Source: Arcobacter porcinus
GTDB lineage: Bacteria; Campylobacterota; Campylobacteria; Campylobacterales; Arcobacteraceae
Assembly (NCBI RefSeq): GCF_004299785.2
Contig: NZ_CP036246.2
Coordinates: forward strand, 682,001 to 746,000
DNA length: 64,000 nucleotides
Direction of reading: 5' to 3'
This document shows positions 46,588 through 55,162 of this stretch, one piece after another. The position numbers and the translations under genes were made by a program. The notes beneath the pieces were generated by a model that ran no database searches, had not been told where the DNA came from, and saw only the letters and a program-made list of their open reading frames with translations. Positions within the stretch are counted from its first letter, which is position 1. The number at the start of each line of letters is the position of its first letter.

Positions 46588-47805
46588 ATGAGTAATTATA
46601 TCCCAAAGAAAAGTATATTTGATCCAAATGAAAATGGAGTTTTTGGAGAGATTTTTGGTGGACAATATGTTCCTGAAACTTTGATGCCAATTTTAAAAGA
46701 TTTAGAAAAAGCTTATAATAAATATAGATTTGATAAAGATTTTTGGGATGAAGTTAACTACTTGTTAAGAGATTATGTAGGAAGAGAAAATCCTCTATAT
46801 TTTGCAAAAAATATTAGTCAAGAGCTTGAATCTAAAATTTATTTAAAAAGAGAAGATTTAAATCATACAGGAGCACACAAAGTAAACAATGTAATAGCTC
46901 AAGGAATTTTGGCTAAGAAAATGGGAAAAACAAAAGTAATAGCTGAAACAGGAGCAGGGCAACATGGAGTTGCAACTGCAACAATTGCAGCTTTACTAGG
47001 ACTTGAGTGTACTGTTTTTATGGGTGCAAAAGATGTACAAAGGCAAGAGCTAAATGTATTTAGAATGAAGCTTTTAGGTGCAAAAGTGGTAGCAGTAGAA
47101 AGTGGAAGTCAAACTTTAAAAGATGCTATGAATGATGCAATTAGATATTGGGTTACAAATGCAAGAGATACATTTTATATAATAGGAACAGTTGCAGGTC
47201 CTCATCCTTATCCTATGATGGTGAGAGATTTTCAAGCAATTATTGGTTATGAAGCTAGAAAACAGATTTTAGAAAAAGAGAATAAATTACCTGATTTTGT
47301 AGTTGCTTGTATTGGTGGTGGTTCAAATGCAATTGGAATGTTCTCACACTTTTTAGAAGATAAAGATGTAAAATGTGTTGGAATTGAAGCTGGTGGTTTA
47401 GGAATAGATACTTCAAAACATGGATCTTGTTTAGCAAAGGGAACACCAGGAATGCTTCATGGTCAATGTTCATACTTACTTCAAGATGATGATGGTCAAG
47501 TTTTAGAAGCACATAGTATAAGTGCTGGACTTGATTATCCTGGAATTGGACCTGAACACTCTTTTCATAAAGACAATAAGACAGTTGAATATGACAATAT
47601 AACTGATAAAGAGGCTTTAGATGCTTTTGTTTGGTTAAGTCAAAAAGAGGGAATAATTCCAGCTTTTGAATCATCTCATGCTATTGCTTATTTAAAAAAA
47701 GCAAAAGATAGAATAAAAGGAAAAACAGTAATTGTTTGTTTATCTGGACGAGGTGATAAAGATATGATACAAGCAAAAAGTTTGTTGAGTTTTGATAAGG
47801 AATAA
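46588..47805 (+). CDS. trpB: Tryptophan synthase beta chain
   Basis: 405 residues, TrpB1 type. The PLP lysine is in [14 protein letters not shown], followed by [13 protein letters not shown] and the phosphate loop [10 protein letters not shown]. It condenses indole and serine. No trpA lies nearby, so it is detached from the trp operon here; apt and a DedA gene flank it. There is no sign that it is the TrpB2 paralogue. Confidence 0.95.
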   Translation: MSNYIPKKSIFDPNENGVFGEIFGGQYVPETLMPILKDLEKAYNKYRFDKDFWDEVNYLLRDYVGRENPLYFAKNISQELESKIYLKREDLNHTGAHKVNNVIAQGILAKKMGKTKVIAETGAGQHGVATATIAALLGLECTVFMGAKDVQRQELNVFRMKLLGAKVVAVESGSQTLKDAMNDAIRYWVTNARDTFYIIGTVAGPHPYPMMVRDFQAIIGYEARKQILEKENKLPDFVVACIGGGSNAIGMFSHFLEDKDVKCVGIEAGGLGIDTSKHGSCLAKGTPGMLHGQCSYLLQDDDGQVLEAHSISAGLDYPGIGPEHSFHKDNKTVEYDNITDKEALDAFVWLSQKEGIIPAFESSHAIAYLKKAKDRIKGKTVIVCLSGRGDKDMIQAKSLLSFDKE

Positions 47806-47806
47806 A

Positions 47807-48508
47807 ATGAAAAAACTTTTTAGAAAAATACAACCATACACAGGAAAAATATTTGCAGTTTCTCTTGTAGTATTTATAGCTTTTTTAGTATATAGTTTAT
47901 ATCAGGCTCCAGGTGTTGGTATTGAAGATAAGTTTATTAATCTATTAAAAACTTATGGATATATAATACTTTTTGTTTGGAGTATGCTTGAAGGTGAAAT
48001 GGGATTAATAATGGCTGGACTTATGGCACATGAAGGTGCTATGAATCTTTTTATTGCAATATTTGTAGCAGGTCTTGGTGGATTTGCAGGAGATCAAGTA
48101 TATTTTTATATAGGAAGATTTAATAAAAAAGCTGTTCTAAAAAAACTAATAAGCCAAAGACGAAAATTTGCTTTTGCACATTTACTTCTTAAAAAACATG
48201 GTTGGCCAATCATTTTTACTCAAAGATATATGTATGGAATGAGAACTATAATTCCAATGTCAATAGGAATTACAAGATATGATGCAAGAAAGTTTGCATT
48301 TATAAATCTTATTTCAGCTTGGGCATGGGCAAGTATAACTATTTTACCTGTTTGGTATTTTGGAAATGAGATTATGGTTGTGCTTCATTGGGCAAAAGAG
48401 CACTGGTATATGGCTATTCCAATAGCTATTTTATTTGGTGGTGGGATTATATATATGTTTAATAAAGCAACAAGAAAAATTGAAAGAAAGGTAATGGATG
48501 AAAATTAA
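47807..48508 (+). CDS. DedA-family membrane protein
   Basis: About 233 residues from the ATG at 47807 (AAGGAA site, one base after the trpB stop). There are four to five membrane helices and the family signatures EGEMGLIMAGLMAHEG, GGFAGDQVYFYIGR and FTQRYMYGMRTIIPMSIGI. DedA proteins help recycle undecaprenyl phosphate and keep membrane potential. It overlaps pepA by 11 bases. Confidence 0.92.
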   Translation: MKKLFRKIQPYTGKIFAVSLVVFIAFLVYSLYQAPGVGIEDKFINLLKTYGYIILFVWSMLEGEMGLIMAGLMAHEGAMNLFIAIFVAGLGGFAGDQVYFYIGRFNKKAVLKKLISQRRKFAFAHLLLKKHGWPIIFTQRYMYGMRTIIPMSIGITRYDARKFAFINLISAWAWASITILPVWYFGNEIMVVLHWAKEHWYMAIPIAILFGGGIIYMFNKATRKIERKVMDEN

Positions 48509-49916
48509 TTTTATTGAAAACTCAAAAAATAGACAAAATGATATAGAAATCATTTTAGTAAATAGTAAAAAAGAGCTTGGAACTTCTATTGAATTAGAGC
48601 TTCTTGAAAGTTTAGATTTCAAATTTAAAGATGAGAATGTAGCTTTACTTGTTGAAAGTAGAAAAATATATTCTGCTTTTGAAGAGTTTACTTATGACTC
48701 TTTAGCTATTGCAATTTCAAGTGCGATTAAAAAGTTTAAAAGCACAAAATTTAAAAGTGCGAAACTTGTATTAAATAAAGAATTAGAAAATAATTTTAAA
48801 GCTTTAGTTGAAGGTGCTATATTAGGAAGCTATGAATTTGATCTTTATAAAAGTTCTAAAACAAAATCAAATCAAGAGTTTTATTTTGAAGTAAATAGTA
48901 AAAATAAAGAGCTTGAAACTATATTTAAAGATAGTATGATTATTGCAAATGCTGTAAATGTTTCAAGAGATATGATAAATACTGCTCCAGCAGATTTTAC
49001 ACCATTAACTTTTGTAAAAGAGGCAGAAAAAATTGCAAAAGAGTTTGAGTTAGAGTGTCAAGTTTTTGGAGAAAAATATCTTGAAAAAGAGAAAATGATG
49101 TCAATGCATAGTGTTGGAAAAGCATCAATTTATGAATCTCAATTAATTCACTTAAAATATAAACCTAAAAAAGCAAAAACAAAAATTGTTCTTGTAGGAA
49201 AAGGTTTAACTTATGATAGTGGTGGATTATCTTTAAAACCAGCAGATTTTATGATTACAATGAAAGCTGATAAAAGTGGTGGAGTTGCTGTTTTAAATAC
49301 TATAAAAGCTATTGCTGAGCTTAAACTTCCTATTGAAGTTCATGCTGTTATTGGAGCTGTTGAAAATATGGTTGGTGGAAATGCTTATAAACCAGATGAT
49401 ATTTTAAGAGCAAAAAATGGTAAAACAATTGAAGTAAGAAATACAGATGCTGAAGGAAGATTAGTTTTAGCAGATTGTTTATGTTATGCACAAGATGAGA
49501 TTAAAAATATTGATTATATTTTTGATTTTGCAACACTTACAGGAGCTTGTGTTGTTGGTCTTGGAGAATATACAACAGGAATTATGGGAAACAATGCAAA
49601 ACTTAGACAAAAAGCTTTAGAAGCTTGTGAAAATTCAGGAGAATATGCTACAAAATTAGATTTTAATAGATATCTTAAAAAATGTATAAAATCTGAAATA
49701 GCTGATGTTTGTAATATCTCAAATACAAGATATGGTGGAGCAATTACAGCTGGAATGTTTTTAGATAACTTTATTTATGAAGAGAATAAAGAAAAATGGG
49801 TGCATTTTGATATAGCTGGACCTGCATTTGTAGAAAAAGCTTGGGGATATAATCCTTATGGTGCAAGTGGAACAGGTGTTAGATTTGCAGTTGAATTAGC
49901 TAAAACTTTAGCATAG
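48498..49916 (+). CDS. pepA: Leucyl aminopeptidase
   Basis: 472 residues. The M17 catalytic domain is complete, with GKGLTYDSGGLSLKP, MKADKSGGVAVL and the signature NTDAEGRLVLADCL, which together hold the two metal ligand sets. It removes N-terminal residues from peptides in the cytosol, and homologues also act as DNA-binding regulators. Last gene of the apt-trpB-dedA-pepA unit. Confidence 0.95.
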   Translation: MKINFIENSKNRQNDIEIILVNSKKELGTSIELELLESLDFKFKDENVALLVESRKIYSAFEEFTYDSLAIAISSAIKKFKSTKFKSAKLVLNKELENNFKALVEGAILGSYEFDLYKSSKTKSNQEFYFEVNSKNKELETIFKDSMIIANAVNVSRDMINTAPADFTPLTFVKEAEKIAKEFELECQVFGEKYLEKEKMMSMHSVGKASIYESQLIHLKYKPKKAKTKIVLVGKGLTYDSGGLSLKPADFMITMKADKSGGVAVLNTIKAIAELKLPIEVHAVIGAVENMVGGNAYKPDDILRAKNGKTIEVRNTDAEGRLVLADCLCYAQDEIKNIDYIFDFATLTGACVVGLGEYTTGIMGNNAKLRQKALEACENSGEYATKLDFNRYLKKCIKSEIADVCNISNTRYGGAITAGMFLDNFIYEENKEKWVHFDIAGPAFVEKAWGYNPYGASGTGVRFAVELAKTLA

Positions 49917-49922
49917 TTTTTT

Positions 49923-49950
49923 TAGGCAATAAATTAGTTTTTATTGCCTA
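49923..49950. terminator. Hairpin between convergent pepA and lysR
   Basis: An 11-bp stem (TAGGCAATAAA / TTTATTGCCTA) with a 6-base loop. Neither strand has a clean T tract after it, so it may be a weak or processing-type terminator. Confidence 0.5.
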
Positions 49951-49952
49951 TC

Positions 49953-50780
49953 TTAATTGAAATCATACTTTTCTAAATACTCTTTTATTTTAGGAATGAA
50001 ATTTTTTCTACAAGCTAAACAAGTAGGAATATTTGAATTATTTCCTAATTCTGTAAGTTTTAATTCATCTTTATAATTTAGTTTTTCTATTATACTAAGT
50101 GGTAAAAAACTTTTTCCCATTCCAGCTTTTATACAAGCTAGTATTGTTTCATAATTACCAAATTGAAAGTGTTTAAAATCATTATTAGAGATACTTTTTA
50201 AGTAATCTTTTGAAAAATCATTATAAGCACAACCATTTTTGAAAGTTATTAATACATTTGGAGGAGTTTTGTCTTTTGGTTCTGCTAATACAATCTTCTC
50301 ATCAATTTTATTTAAAATTAATAAATCATCATTCATTGGATTTCCACTCACAAATGCAATATCAACTCTATAATCAATAAGATTTTTGATTGTTTCTTTA
50401 GTAGTATTTGTAATAAGTTCTAAATTTATATTTGGAAAATCATTATTTAATTGAATTAAAAAACTTATTAATTTAGTGCTTGCATAAGATTCTGTTGAAC
50501 CAATAGTGAGATTTATTTGAGTTTTTATATTTTGCATCTCATATTTTGCAAAATCTATCTTTTTTACAATATCTAAGGCGTAAGAATATAGTTTTTCTCC
50601 CTCTTTTGTTAATATAACCCCAGAAGGTACTCTATGAAATAAAATAGTATCAATAGAAGATTCCAATTGTTTTATTCTTGAAGTTACATTTGATTGAGCA
50701 AAACCAAGATTATTTGCAGCTTTAGATATACTTTTCTCATTTGCTACTTCTACAAATATTTTTAATAGATTTGAATCCAT
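49953..50780 (-). CDS. LysR-family transcriptional regulator
   Basis: 275 residues. The N-terminal winged helix (LLKIFVEVANEKSISKAANNLGFAQSNVTSRIKQLE) is typical, followed by the effector-binding domain (about 88-275) with GSTESYASTKL. No divergent target gene lies next to it; the IS110 element begins about 310 bases away, which may have separated it from its target. Confidence 0.9.
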   Translation of the reverse strand: MDSNLLKIFVEVANEKSISKAANNLGFAQSNVTSRIKQLESSIDTILFHRVPSGVILTKEGEKLYSYALDIVKKIDFAKYEMQNIKTQINLTIGSTESYASTKLISFLIQLNNDFPNINLELITNTTKETIKNLIDYRVDIAFVSGNPMNDDLLILNKIDEKIVLAEPKDKTPPNVLITFKNGCAYNDFSKDYLKSISNNDFKHFQFGNYETILACIKAGMGKSFLPLSIIEKLNYKDELKLTELGNNSNIPTCLACRKNFIPKIKEYLEKYDFN

Positions 50781-50967
50781 ATCACTTTTCCTTATATCAG
50801 TAATAATGATTTCATATTTGACATAAAATCACTTTTAATGATAATATAATTAAAATTAAAAGCCTTTTTATAAAGAATAACTTAAAATGAAGAGAAAATT
50901 AAAAAAGGCAATATTTTATTAACAATATATTTTTAAAGAACATTTGCAAGTAAATATTTCTTGCTGA

Positions 50968-51040
50968 TGTTTGATTTTTGAAGTACTATTTTTAATGCAA
51001 TTATCTAGAATTTTGCAAATAGTATTTTGATAATCAAACA
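50968..51040. repeat. 73-base imperfect inverted repeat next to the IS element
   Basis: The ends TGTTTGATT and AATCAAACA pair perfectly, and an inner TACTATTT / AAATAGTA and TGCAA / TTGCA continue the stem around a small loop. It lies in the 50781-51091 gap, which has no gene. It could be a terminator, a structured target site for the IS or the end of a lost gene. Confidence 0.4.
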
Positions 51041-51091
51041 GTAATGTTTGGTTAAACAATTTAGTAAAGTGATAGCTTTTTTTAATGCTAT

Positions 51092-51127
51092 CTTTTAGAT
51101 TTAAGTACTAACTTGTGATCTTTTTAC
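51092..51127 (+). repeat. Left inverted repeat of the IS110-family element
   Basis: It contains AAGTACTAACTT (51103-51114), the exact reverse complement of the right-end core. Flanking bases CTTTTAGAT and ATCTTTTTAC also match the right end with gaps. AGAT/ATCT and AAGT/ACTT allow a hairpin. Confidence 0.65.
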
Positions 51128-51137
51128 AATTTACTGT

Positions 51138-52367
51138 TTATGACTTAGAAAATACACGAGATGGATCATATGGAGTGTTGTATCTAAATATAGAGTAAAT
51201 TATGGTTGCAAGTTTTCTAGCAACAGCAATAATTCCCTCCTGTTTGGATTTACCTTGAGACTTTTTTGTATCATAATATTGTTTTAGTTCTTTGTTGTGT
51301 AATAAACAACTAACACTTGCCATATATAAAGCATGTTTAGCTAAAGAAGAACCTCTTTTGCTTAAATGACCTGTAGATTTGGAATTACCTGAGCTATTTT
51401 CTGTTGGAAATAATCCAAGATAACCAATAAATTTAATAGGTGTTTTAAATCTTGATAGATCTCCACATTCACTAATAACTGCAGCAATAGTTTTAGATGA
51501 AACTCCAGGAATAGTTTTTAAGTTCTCAATCAATGAATTAGTTGGAACATCTTTTTCCTCTTTAATACCATTTTTTTCAAGAAGTGCTAATATCTCTTCT
51601 TCTAATATAGATAGTTCTTCTTGATATATTTTAAGAAGTCTAATAGAACTTTTAATAGCAATAGCTCTTGCATCTTTGGCTTTACCTGAATAAATAGAGT
51701 TTTTTGCTAACTCTAAAACCTCTATAGCCTTTTGGTTATTAAAACTATTTCCTTGAATATGTCTAAAAATTTTAAGTATCCTGTCAACACTACTATGTTT
51801 ATAGTGGTGTGCAGTTGGATATTTATCTAAAAGTGCAAGCCCTGTGATGCTAAATATATCAATAAAATTTTCAAGTTCTGGAAATGTAACTGTTACTTGA
51901 GTAAGTATTCTCTTCTTTACTTCTTTCATGTCTGATTGTATAGAAGCACGATTACGATATAAAGTTCTTAAACTCTGATATTCGTCATCAGTTACATAAC
52001 CTGAACTATATTTACCATCTTTTAAAAATAAAGCTATGATCCAAGAATCTATGTTGTCGTTTTTTACTTTCTTCATTGTGTGTTGTTCTCTATATCTAGT
52101 TGTTTGAAATGGATTTAATAGTTTAACATTAAACCCATGAGAATTTAAAAACTCCCAAAGGTTTTCACCATAAATACCAGTTGCTTCAAGACCAATTATA
52201 AAATCATTTGTATTTGATGAAATAGTTTCAAGTTTAGTAATAAACTTTGAAAATCCATCAATACAGTTTGTAACTCTTATAGGTTTTTGTGTAACTTTTA
52301 CTTCATTCTCATCAATGATAGTAACAACATGAAAGCTTTTAGCAATATCAATTCCAACATAATACAT
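51138..52367 (-). CDS. IS110-family transposase (DEDD/transposase IS116 type)
   Basis: 409 residues, intact. The N-terminal RuvC-like DEDD domain starts VGIDIAKSFHVV (first D) with IGLEATGIYGENLW (E) and KNDNIDSWIIALFL (final D pair). The C-terminal transposase_20 domain has IPGVSSKTIAAVISECGD, FIGYLGLFPTENSSGNS (catalytic serine region) and KRGSSLAKHALYM. It acts with an RNA guide encoded in the element. No frameshift or stop, so the element may be active. Confidence 0.95.
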   Translation of the reverse strand: MYYVGIDIAKSFHVVTIIDENEVKVTQKPIRVTNCIDGFSKFITKLETISSNTNDFIIGLEATGIYGENLWEFLNSHGFNVKLLNPFQTTRYREQHTMKKVKNDNIDSWIIALFLKDGKYSSGYVTDDEYQSLRTLYRNRASIQSDMKEVKKRILTQVTVTFPELENFIDIFSITGLALLDKYPTAHHYKHSSVDRILKIFRHIQGNSFNNQKAIEVLELAKNSIYSGKAKDARAIAIKSSIRLLKIYQEELSILEEEILALLEKNGIKEEKDVPTNSLIENLKTIPGVSSKTIAAVISECGDLSRFKTPIKFIGYLGLFPTENSSGNSKSTGHLSKRGSSLAKHALYMASVSCLLHNKELKQYYDTKKSQGKSKQEGIIAVARKLATIIYSIFRYNTPYDPSRVFSKS

Positions 52368-52390
52368 TTTTTTATACCTCGTTTATAATA

Positions 52391-52499
52391 ATCTTTAGTT
52401 GCCTAGCCTAAGCTAGATTCACAGCCTCGTTAATCTATATGTAGTAAGTGCTATACAGCTACCTCCACAGCTTTTAATAAATGATTAACAACTAAAGAT
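52391..52499 (-). ncRNA. Probable bridge (guide) RNA region of the IS110 element
   Basis: Within the non-coding leader of the transposase gene, an 11-bp perfect pair (ATCTTTAGTTG at 52391-52401 and CAACTAAAGAT at 52489-52499) closes a 109-base segment. Inside are CTAG-cctaag-CTAG and further short stems. A structured RNA upstream of the transposase is what the IS110 group uses to choose donor and target sites. The loops that would bind them cannot be assigned by eye. Confidence 0.5.
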
Positions 52500-52599
52500 A
52501 TCAACAGGCTTATATAATGTAGTTTGCTAGAATAAATATAAATTCAATTCCATCATTGCTACAAGGAAAAAAATGTTGTTATATCTAAAGTCATAGACT

Positions 52600-52642
52600 G
52601 TAAAAAGTAAAAGATTTGAAGTTAGTACTTCAATCTTAAAAG
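52600..52642 (-). repeat. Right inverted repeat of the IS110-family element
   Basis: The core AAGTTAGTACTT (52619-52630) mirrors the left end. It folds as a hairpin with the outer pairs AAGATT / AATCTT. It is seven bases longer than the left copy. Confidence 0.65.
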
Positions 52643-52704
52643 AATATATTTTTTAGCTAAAAGCTAGGTTATATATTCATAAATTTATTATACGAGTTAA
52701 AAAG

Positions 52705-52851
52705 ATGGAAATACTTATAATAGGTAGTTTTATATGCTTTGCTATATTTGTTGTTTACAGAATAATATCAAATATAATTTCTGGAAACAGTGATGATTCT
52801 GATGATGATTATTGGATATGGTATATGATGGAAGAAGAAAGAAGAAGATGA
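52705..52851 (+). CDS. 48-residue membrane microprotein with acidic tail
   Basis: The frame starts MEILIIGSFICFAIFVVYRI, one hydrophobic helix, then an Asp-rich stretch (SGNSDDSDDDYW) and a charged end (MMEEERRR). The ribosome site is weak (GAG). The helix followed by a mixed-charge tail makes it plausible as a real small protein just outside the IS. Confidence 0.5.
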   Translation: MEILIIGSFICFAIFVVYRIISNIISGNSDDSDDDYWIWYMMEEERRR

Positions 52852-52911
52852 TAACTCTTTTTAAATAATAGGGATTTAAATTAATAAAATAAAATACACA
52901 AAAGGAAAAAT

Positions 52912-53283
52912 ATGAAAAAAATTATCTCAACACTACTACTTACAACAACACTATCTACAACTTTGTTTGCAGATTGTGAAGTTTTAAATTTTGGAGAACC
53001 AAACCAAAATCCTATAAAATTACTTGGAACAAATGAAGTACCAAAAGTTGTGAACTACAATGCTTATAGTGCTTCAAAGCCTATTGCATACTATGATTCA
53101 AAAAACAAAATGCAGATAAAATCATTTACAGATGCATATGGTGAATTTTTTAGATATGTAAGAGATAGTGCTATAGAAGATTGTAAAGAGGGTGGTTATA
53201 AAGAGATTGCAAATGTAGATATTAAGTTTCAAATAGATGAAAGATATTACTATTTTGCAGCAACATTAAATTATATTAAATAA
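52912..53283 (+). CDS. Exported protein of unknown function
   Basis: 123 residues. A signal peptide (KKIISTLLLTTTLSTTLFA) is cut before DCEVLNFGEP. Two cysteines remain in the mature part (about residues 22 and 92), which could form a disulphide in the periplasm. AAAGGAAAAA ribosome site. No family recognised. Confidence 0.7.
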   Translation: MKKIISTLLLTTTLSTTLFADCEVLNFGEPNQNPIKLLGTNEVPKVVNYNAYSASKPIAYYDSKNKMQIKSFTDAYGEFFRYVRDSAIEDCKEGGYKEIANVDIKFQIDERYYYFAATLNYIK

Positions 53284-53307
53284 AGATAAAACGACAAATT
53301 TTGTCAA
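53282..53307. promoter_or_regulatory. GACAAA-TTTGTC operator-like repeat, copy 1
   Basis: It contains GACAAA-T-TTTGTC, a perfect inverted repeat, inside a 25-base block found again at 53937. It lies 12 bases before a consensus -10 (TATAAT, 53318-53323) of the beta-barrel gene. Confidence 0.5.
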
Positions 53308-53359
53308 GAAAATAAAATATAATTCTTTACAAAAAAATTAAACACAAAAAGGAAAAAAT

Positions 53360-53881
53360 ATGAAAATAATTACAAAAGTAGCTTTAGCATCTATGCTTTT
53401 TGCAGGTTCTTTAAGTGCAAATTCAGTTGCACACTTTGGTATTACAGCAGTGAATTCAGATGTAAAATTGGAAAATGGAGATAAATTTACAGAGTATGGA
53501 TTTACTTTTGGTGCTACAAAATATTTTGATTCAAATATTTTACTTGGAGTTGATGCTTCAGTTACATTTGGTAGTATGGATTTCACTTCAGGTGGAGAGA
53601 CTAAATCTATATTAATGACAGGATTATCAGCAGAAGCAAGAGCTGGTTATTCTTTTTTTGATAGAAAACTTGATCTTTATGCTGCTATTGGTTACGGTGG
53701 ACAAGGATTTGACAATGGTGAATCAAATGCTGCTGGTTTAGGTTATGGTGCTGGAATTCAATATAACTTTGCTGAGCATTGGGCAGTAGCAGCTGATTAT
53801 AGAAAATATGATATGGATTTCGAAGGTTTAGTTGATTATGATTTAAACAGAGTTGGATTTTCACTTAAATATAGATATTAA
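53360..53881 (+). CDS. Small outer-membrane beta-barrel protein
   Basis: 173 residues. The signal peptide ends LSAN, and alternating polar/hydrophobic strands with aromatic girdle residues follow (ATKYFDSNILLGVDASV, GYSFFDRKLDLYAAIGYGG). The last residue pattern FSLKYRY is the C-terminal aromatic signature of outer-membrane barrels. Probably eight-stranded, OmpW/OmpX-like in size. Function unknown. Confidence 0.85.
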   Translation: MKIITKVALASMLFAGSLSANSVAHFGITAVNSDVKLENGDKFTEYGFTFGATKYFDSNILLGVDASVTFGSMDFTSGGETKSILMTGLSAEARAGYSFFDRKLDLYAAIGYGGQGFDNGESNAAGLGYGAGIQYNFAEHWAVAADYRKYDMDFEGLVDYDLNRVGFSLKYRY

Positions 53882-53909
53882 AATTAGTCAAACTTTTGTT
53901 TGACTAATT
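53882..53909. terminator. Perfect 12-bp hairpin after the beta-barrel gene
   Basis: AATTAGTCAAAC / GTTTGACTAATT with a TTTT loop, directly after the stop codon. It is followed by A's rather than T's on the coding strand. Confidence 0.6.
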
Positions 53910-53936
53910 AAAAAAACAATAATATCTGACAAATAA

Positions 53937-53961
53937 AAAGATAAAACGACAAATTTGTCAA
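53937..53961. promoter_or_regulatory. GACAAA-TTTGTC operator-like repeat, copy 2
   Basis: It is identical to copy 1 except for one missing T, giving the perfect palindrome GACAAATTTGTC (53948-53959). It lies in the promoter region of the 60-residue membrane gene. Confidence 0.5.
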
Positions 53962-54006
53962 ACTTTTTGTATTTGGTTTTATATCTATATAGTTGTTCGT
54001 TTAGAG

Positions 54007-54189
54007 ATGAAGCTTTTATCAAAGTTTTTTTATGATTTTGTAAGAAAACACTATTTCAAAATAGTTTATATTCAAACAATTCCTCTTGCATTTATTATAT
54101 CTTCATACAAAACAGAAGAGTTTGAACCAATTTTCTCTATGACAATTTCAATATTGATTGAGTTACTTTTTAAATGGCTATTTACATAA
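54007..54189 (+). CDS. 60-residue membrane protein
   Basis: Two hydrophobic segments (FKIVYIQTIPLAFIISS and IFSMTISILIELLFKWLF) with a basic N-terminus. No family recognised. It sits between the second GACAAA palindrome and the WYL regulator, whose promoter (TATAAT, 54206-54211) follows it. Confidence 0.5.
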   Translation: MKLLSKFFYDFVRKHYFKIVYIQTIPLAFIISSYKTEEFEPIFSMTISILIELLFKWLFT

Positions 54190-54205
54190 TTTAGTCTCAA
54201 ATAGG

Positions 54206-54211
54206 TATAAT
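54206..54211 (+). promoter_or_regulatory. -10 element of the WYL regulator gene
   Basis: A consensus TATAAT lies 28 bases before the TTG start, with AAGAGG as ribosome site. Confidence 0.6.
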
Positions 54212-54238
54212 ACAAACTTTTAAAAAAGAGGTAAAAAC

Positions 54239-55162
54239 TTGCAAACAAAAAAATCAATACTTCAACTACAACTTTTAAAAGAGCTTTTAGAGGGAAAAAA
54301 GATCTCTCTTAAAGTTTTCTCTTCAAAATATGATTTAAGTATTAGAACAGCTCAAAGATATATTGAAGATATAATTGAAATTTTTGAAGAAAATCTTATA
54401 AAAGATAGTGAATATTATAGTTTTATTTCAAATTCAATATTAGAGACAAATATTTTAAATTTCAATAAAAAAGAGCTAGAAAATTTTGTAGATTTATACT
54501 CTTTACTTGATTTTGATTTTTCAAGAAATTTAGATGAAAAAGATAAAACTATACTTCAAAAGATGGAGAAAAAGTATTCTCAAGTTTATATGATAAAGCA
54601 AAATCCATTTGAACAATTTACACAAAAAAAAGATTTGTTGTTTGATATTAAAGATGCAATAAAAAATAGAAGATATACAAAAATAGAGTACACAAGTGAT
54701 AAAAAATATATTTATGAACAAGCAAAGATTTTAAAAATAGTATTTGCTGAAGGAAATTTCTATTTAGCTATTTTGACAAATGAAGAGATAAATAATGGTT
54801 TTAAATTTTTAAGATTAAGCTTTTTGGATAAAATTATTTTATATCCAAATAGTTTTAAAAAAGATTATGAAGCAGAAGATTTTTTAAAGAATTTTCAAAC
54901 ACTATTTTCAAACTATAAAAAAGAGCCATTTGAGGTAGTTTTAAAAGTAGATAATAAAATTAAAAGATTTTTTATAAATAAGAAGTTTCTATCTTCACAA
55001 AAAATAGTAGAAAATAAAGAAGATTTGATTTTGAGTTTTAAAGTTACAAATAGTATGGAAATATTACCTCTTGTTAAAAAATGGTTACCAAATATAAAAA
55101 TAATATCTCCAAAAAATTTAAAAGATCAGTTGGAAGATGAATTAAGAGAGTATTTAAATTGA
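54239..55162 (+). CDS. WYL-domain transcriptional regulator
   Basis: 307 residues from TTG 54239. An N-terminal HTH (KISLKVFSSKYDLSIRTAQRYIEDI, about 20-45) is followed by the WYL domain (about 135-220; FDIKDAIKNRRYTKIEYTS) and the C-terminal WCX extension (about 230-305). WYL proteins bind nucleic-acid or nucleotide ligands and often control stress or defence genes. It overlaps the radical SAM gene by four bases. It could bind the GACAAA palindromes upstream, which is inference. Confidence 0.85.
   Translation: MQTKKSILQLQLLKELLEGKKISLKVFSSKYDLSIRTAQRYIEDIIEIFEENLIKDSEYYSFISNSILETNILNFNKKELENFVDLYSLLDFDFSRNLDEKDKTILQKMEKKYSQVYMIKQNPFEQFTQKKDLLFDIKDAIKNRRYTKIEYTSDKKYIYEQAKILKIVFAEGNFYLAILTNEEINNGFKFLRLSFLDKIILYPNSFKKDYEAEDFLKNFQTLFSNYKKEPFEVVLKVDNKIKRFFINKKFLSSQKIVENKEDLILSFKVTNSMEILPLVKKWLPNIKIISPKNLKDQLEDELREYLN

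Larger units (their letters stand above)
51092..52642 (-). mobile_element. IS110-family insertion sequence, about 1.55 kb
   Basis: One intact DEDD transposase gene is flanked by imperfect inverted repeats (51092-51127 and 52600-52642) sharing the perfect 12-mer AAGTACTAACTT. A roughly 220-base non-coding leader precedes the transposase. Each end can itself fold as a short hairpin. The length fits the IS110 family, and no target duplication is expected or seen. Exact ends are approximate. Confidence 0.8.

Noticed and set aside
46588-47805. trpB as the TrpB2 paralogue because trpA is absent
   Set aside because: The sequence motifs and length are those of ordinary TrpB1; a detached trp gene is common.
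50862-50909. GCCTTTTT / AAAAAGGC inverted repeat
   Set aside because: An 8-bp stem around a 33-base loop in A/T-rich DNA is easily chance; no adjacent gene end explains it.
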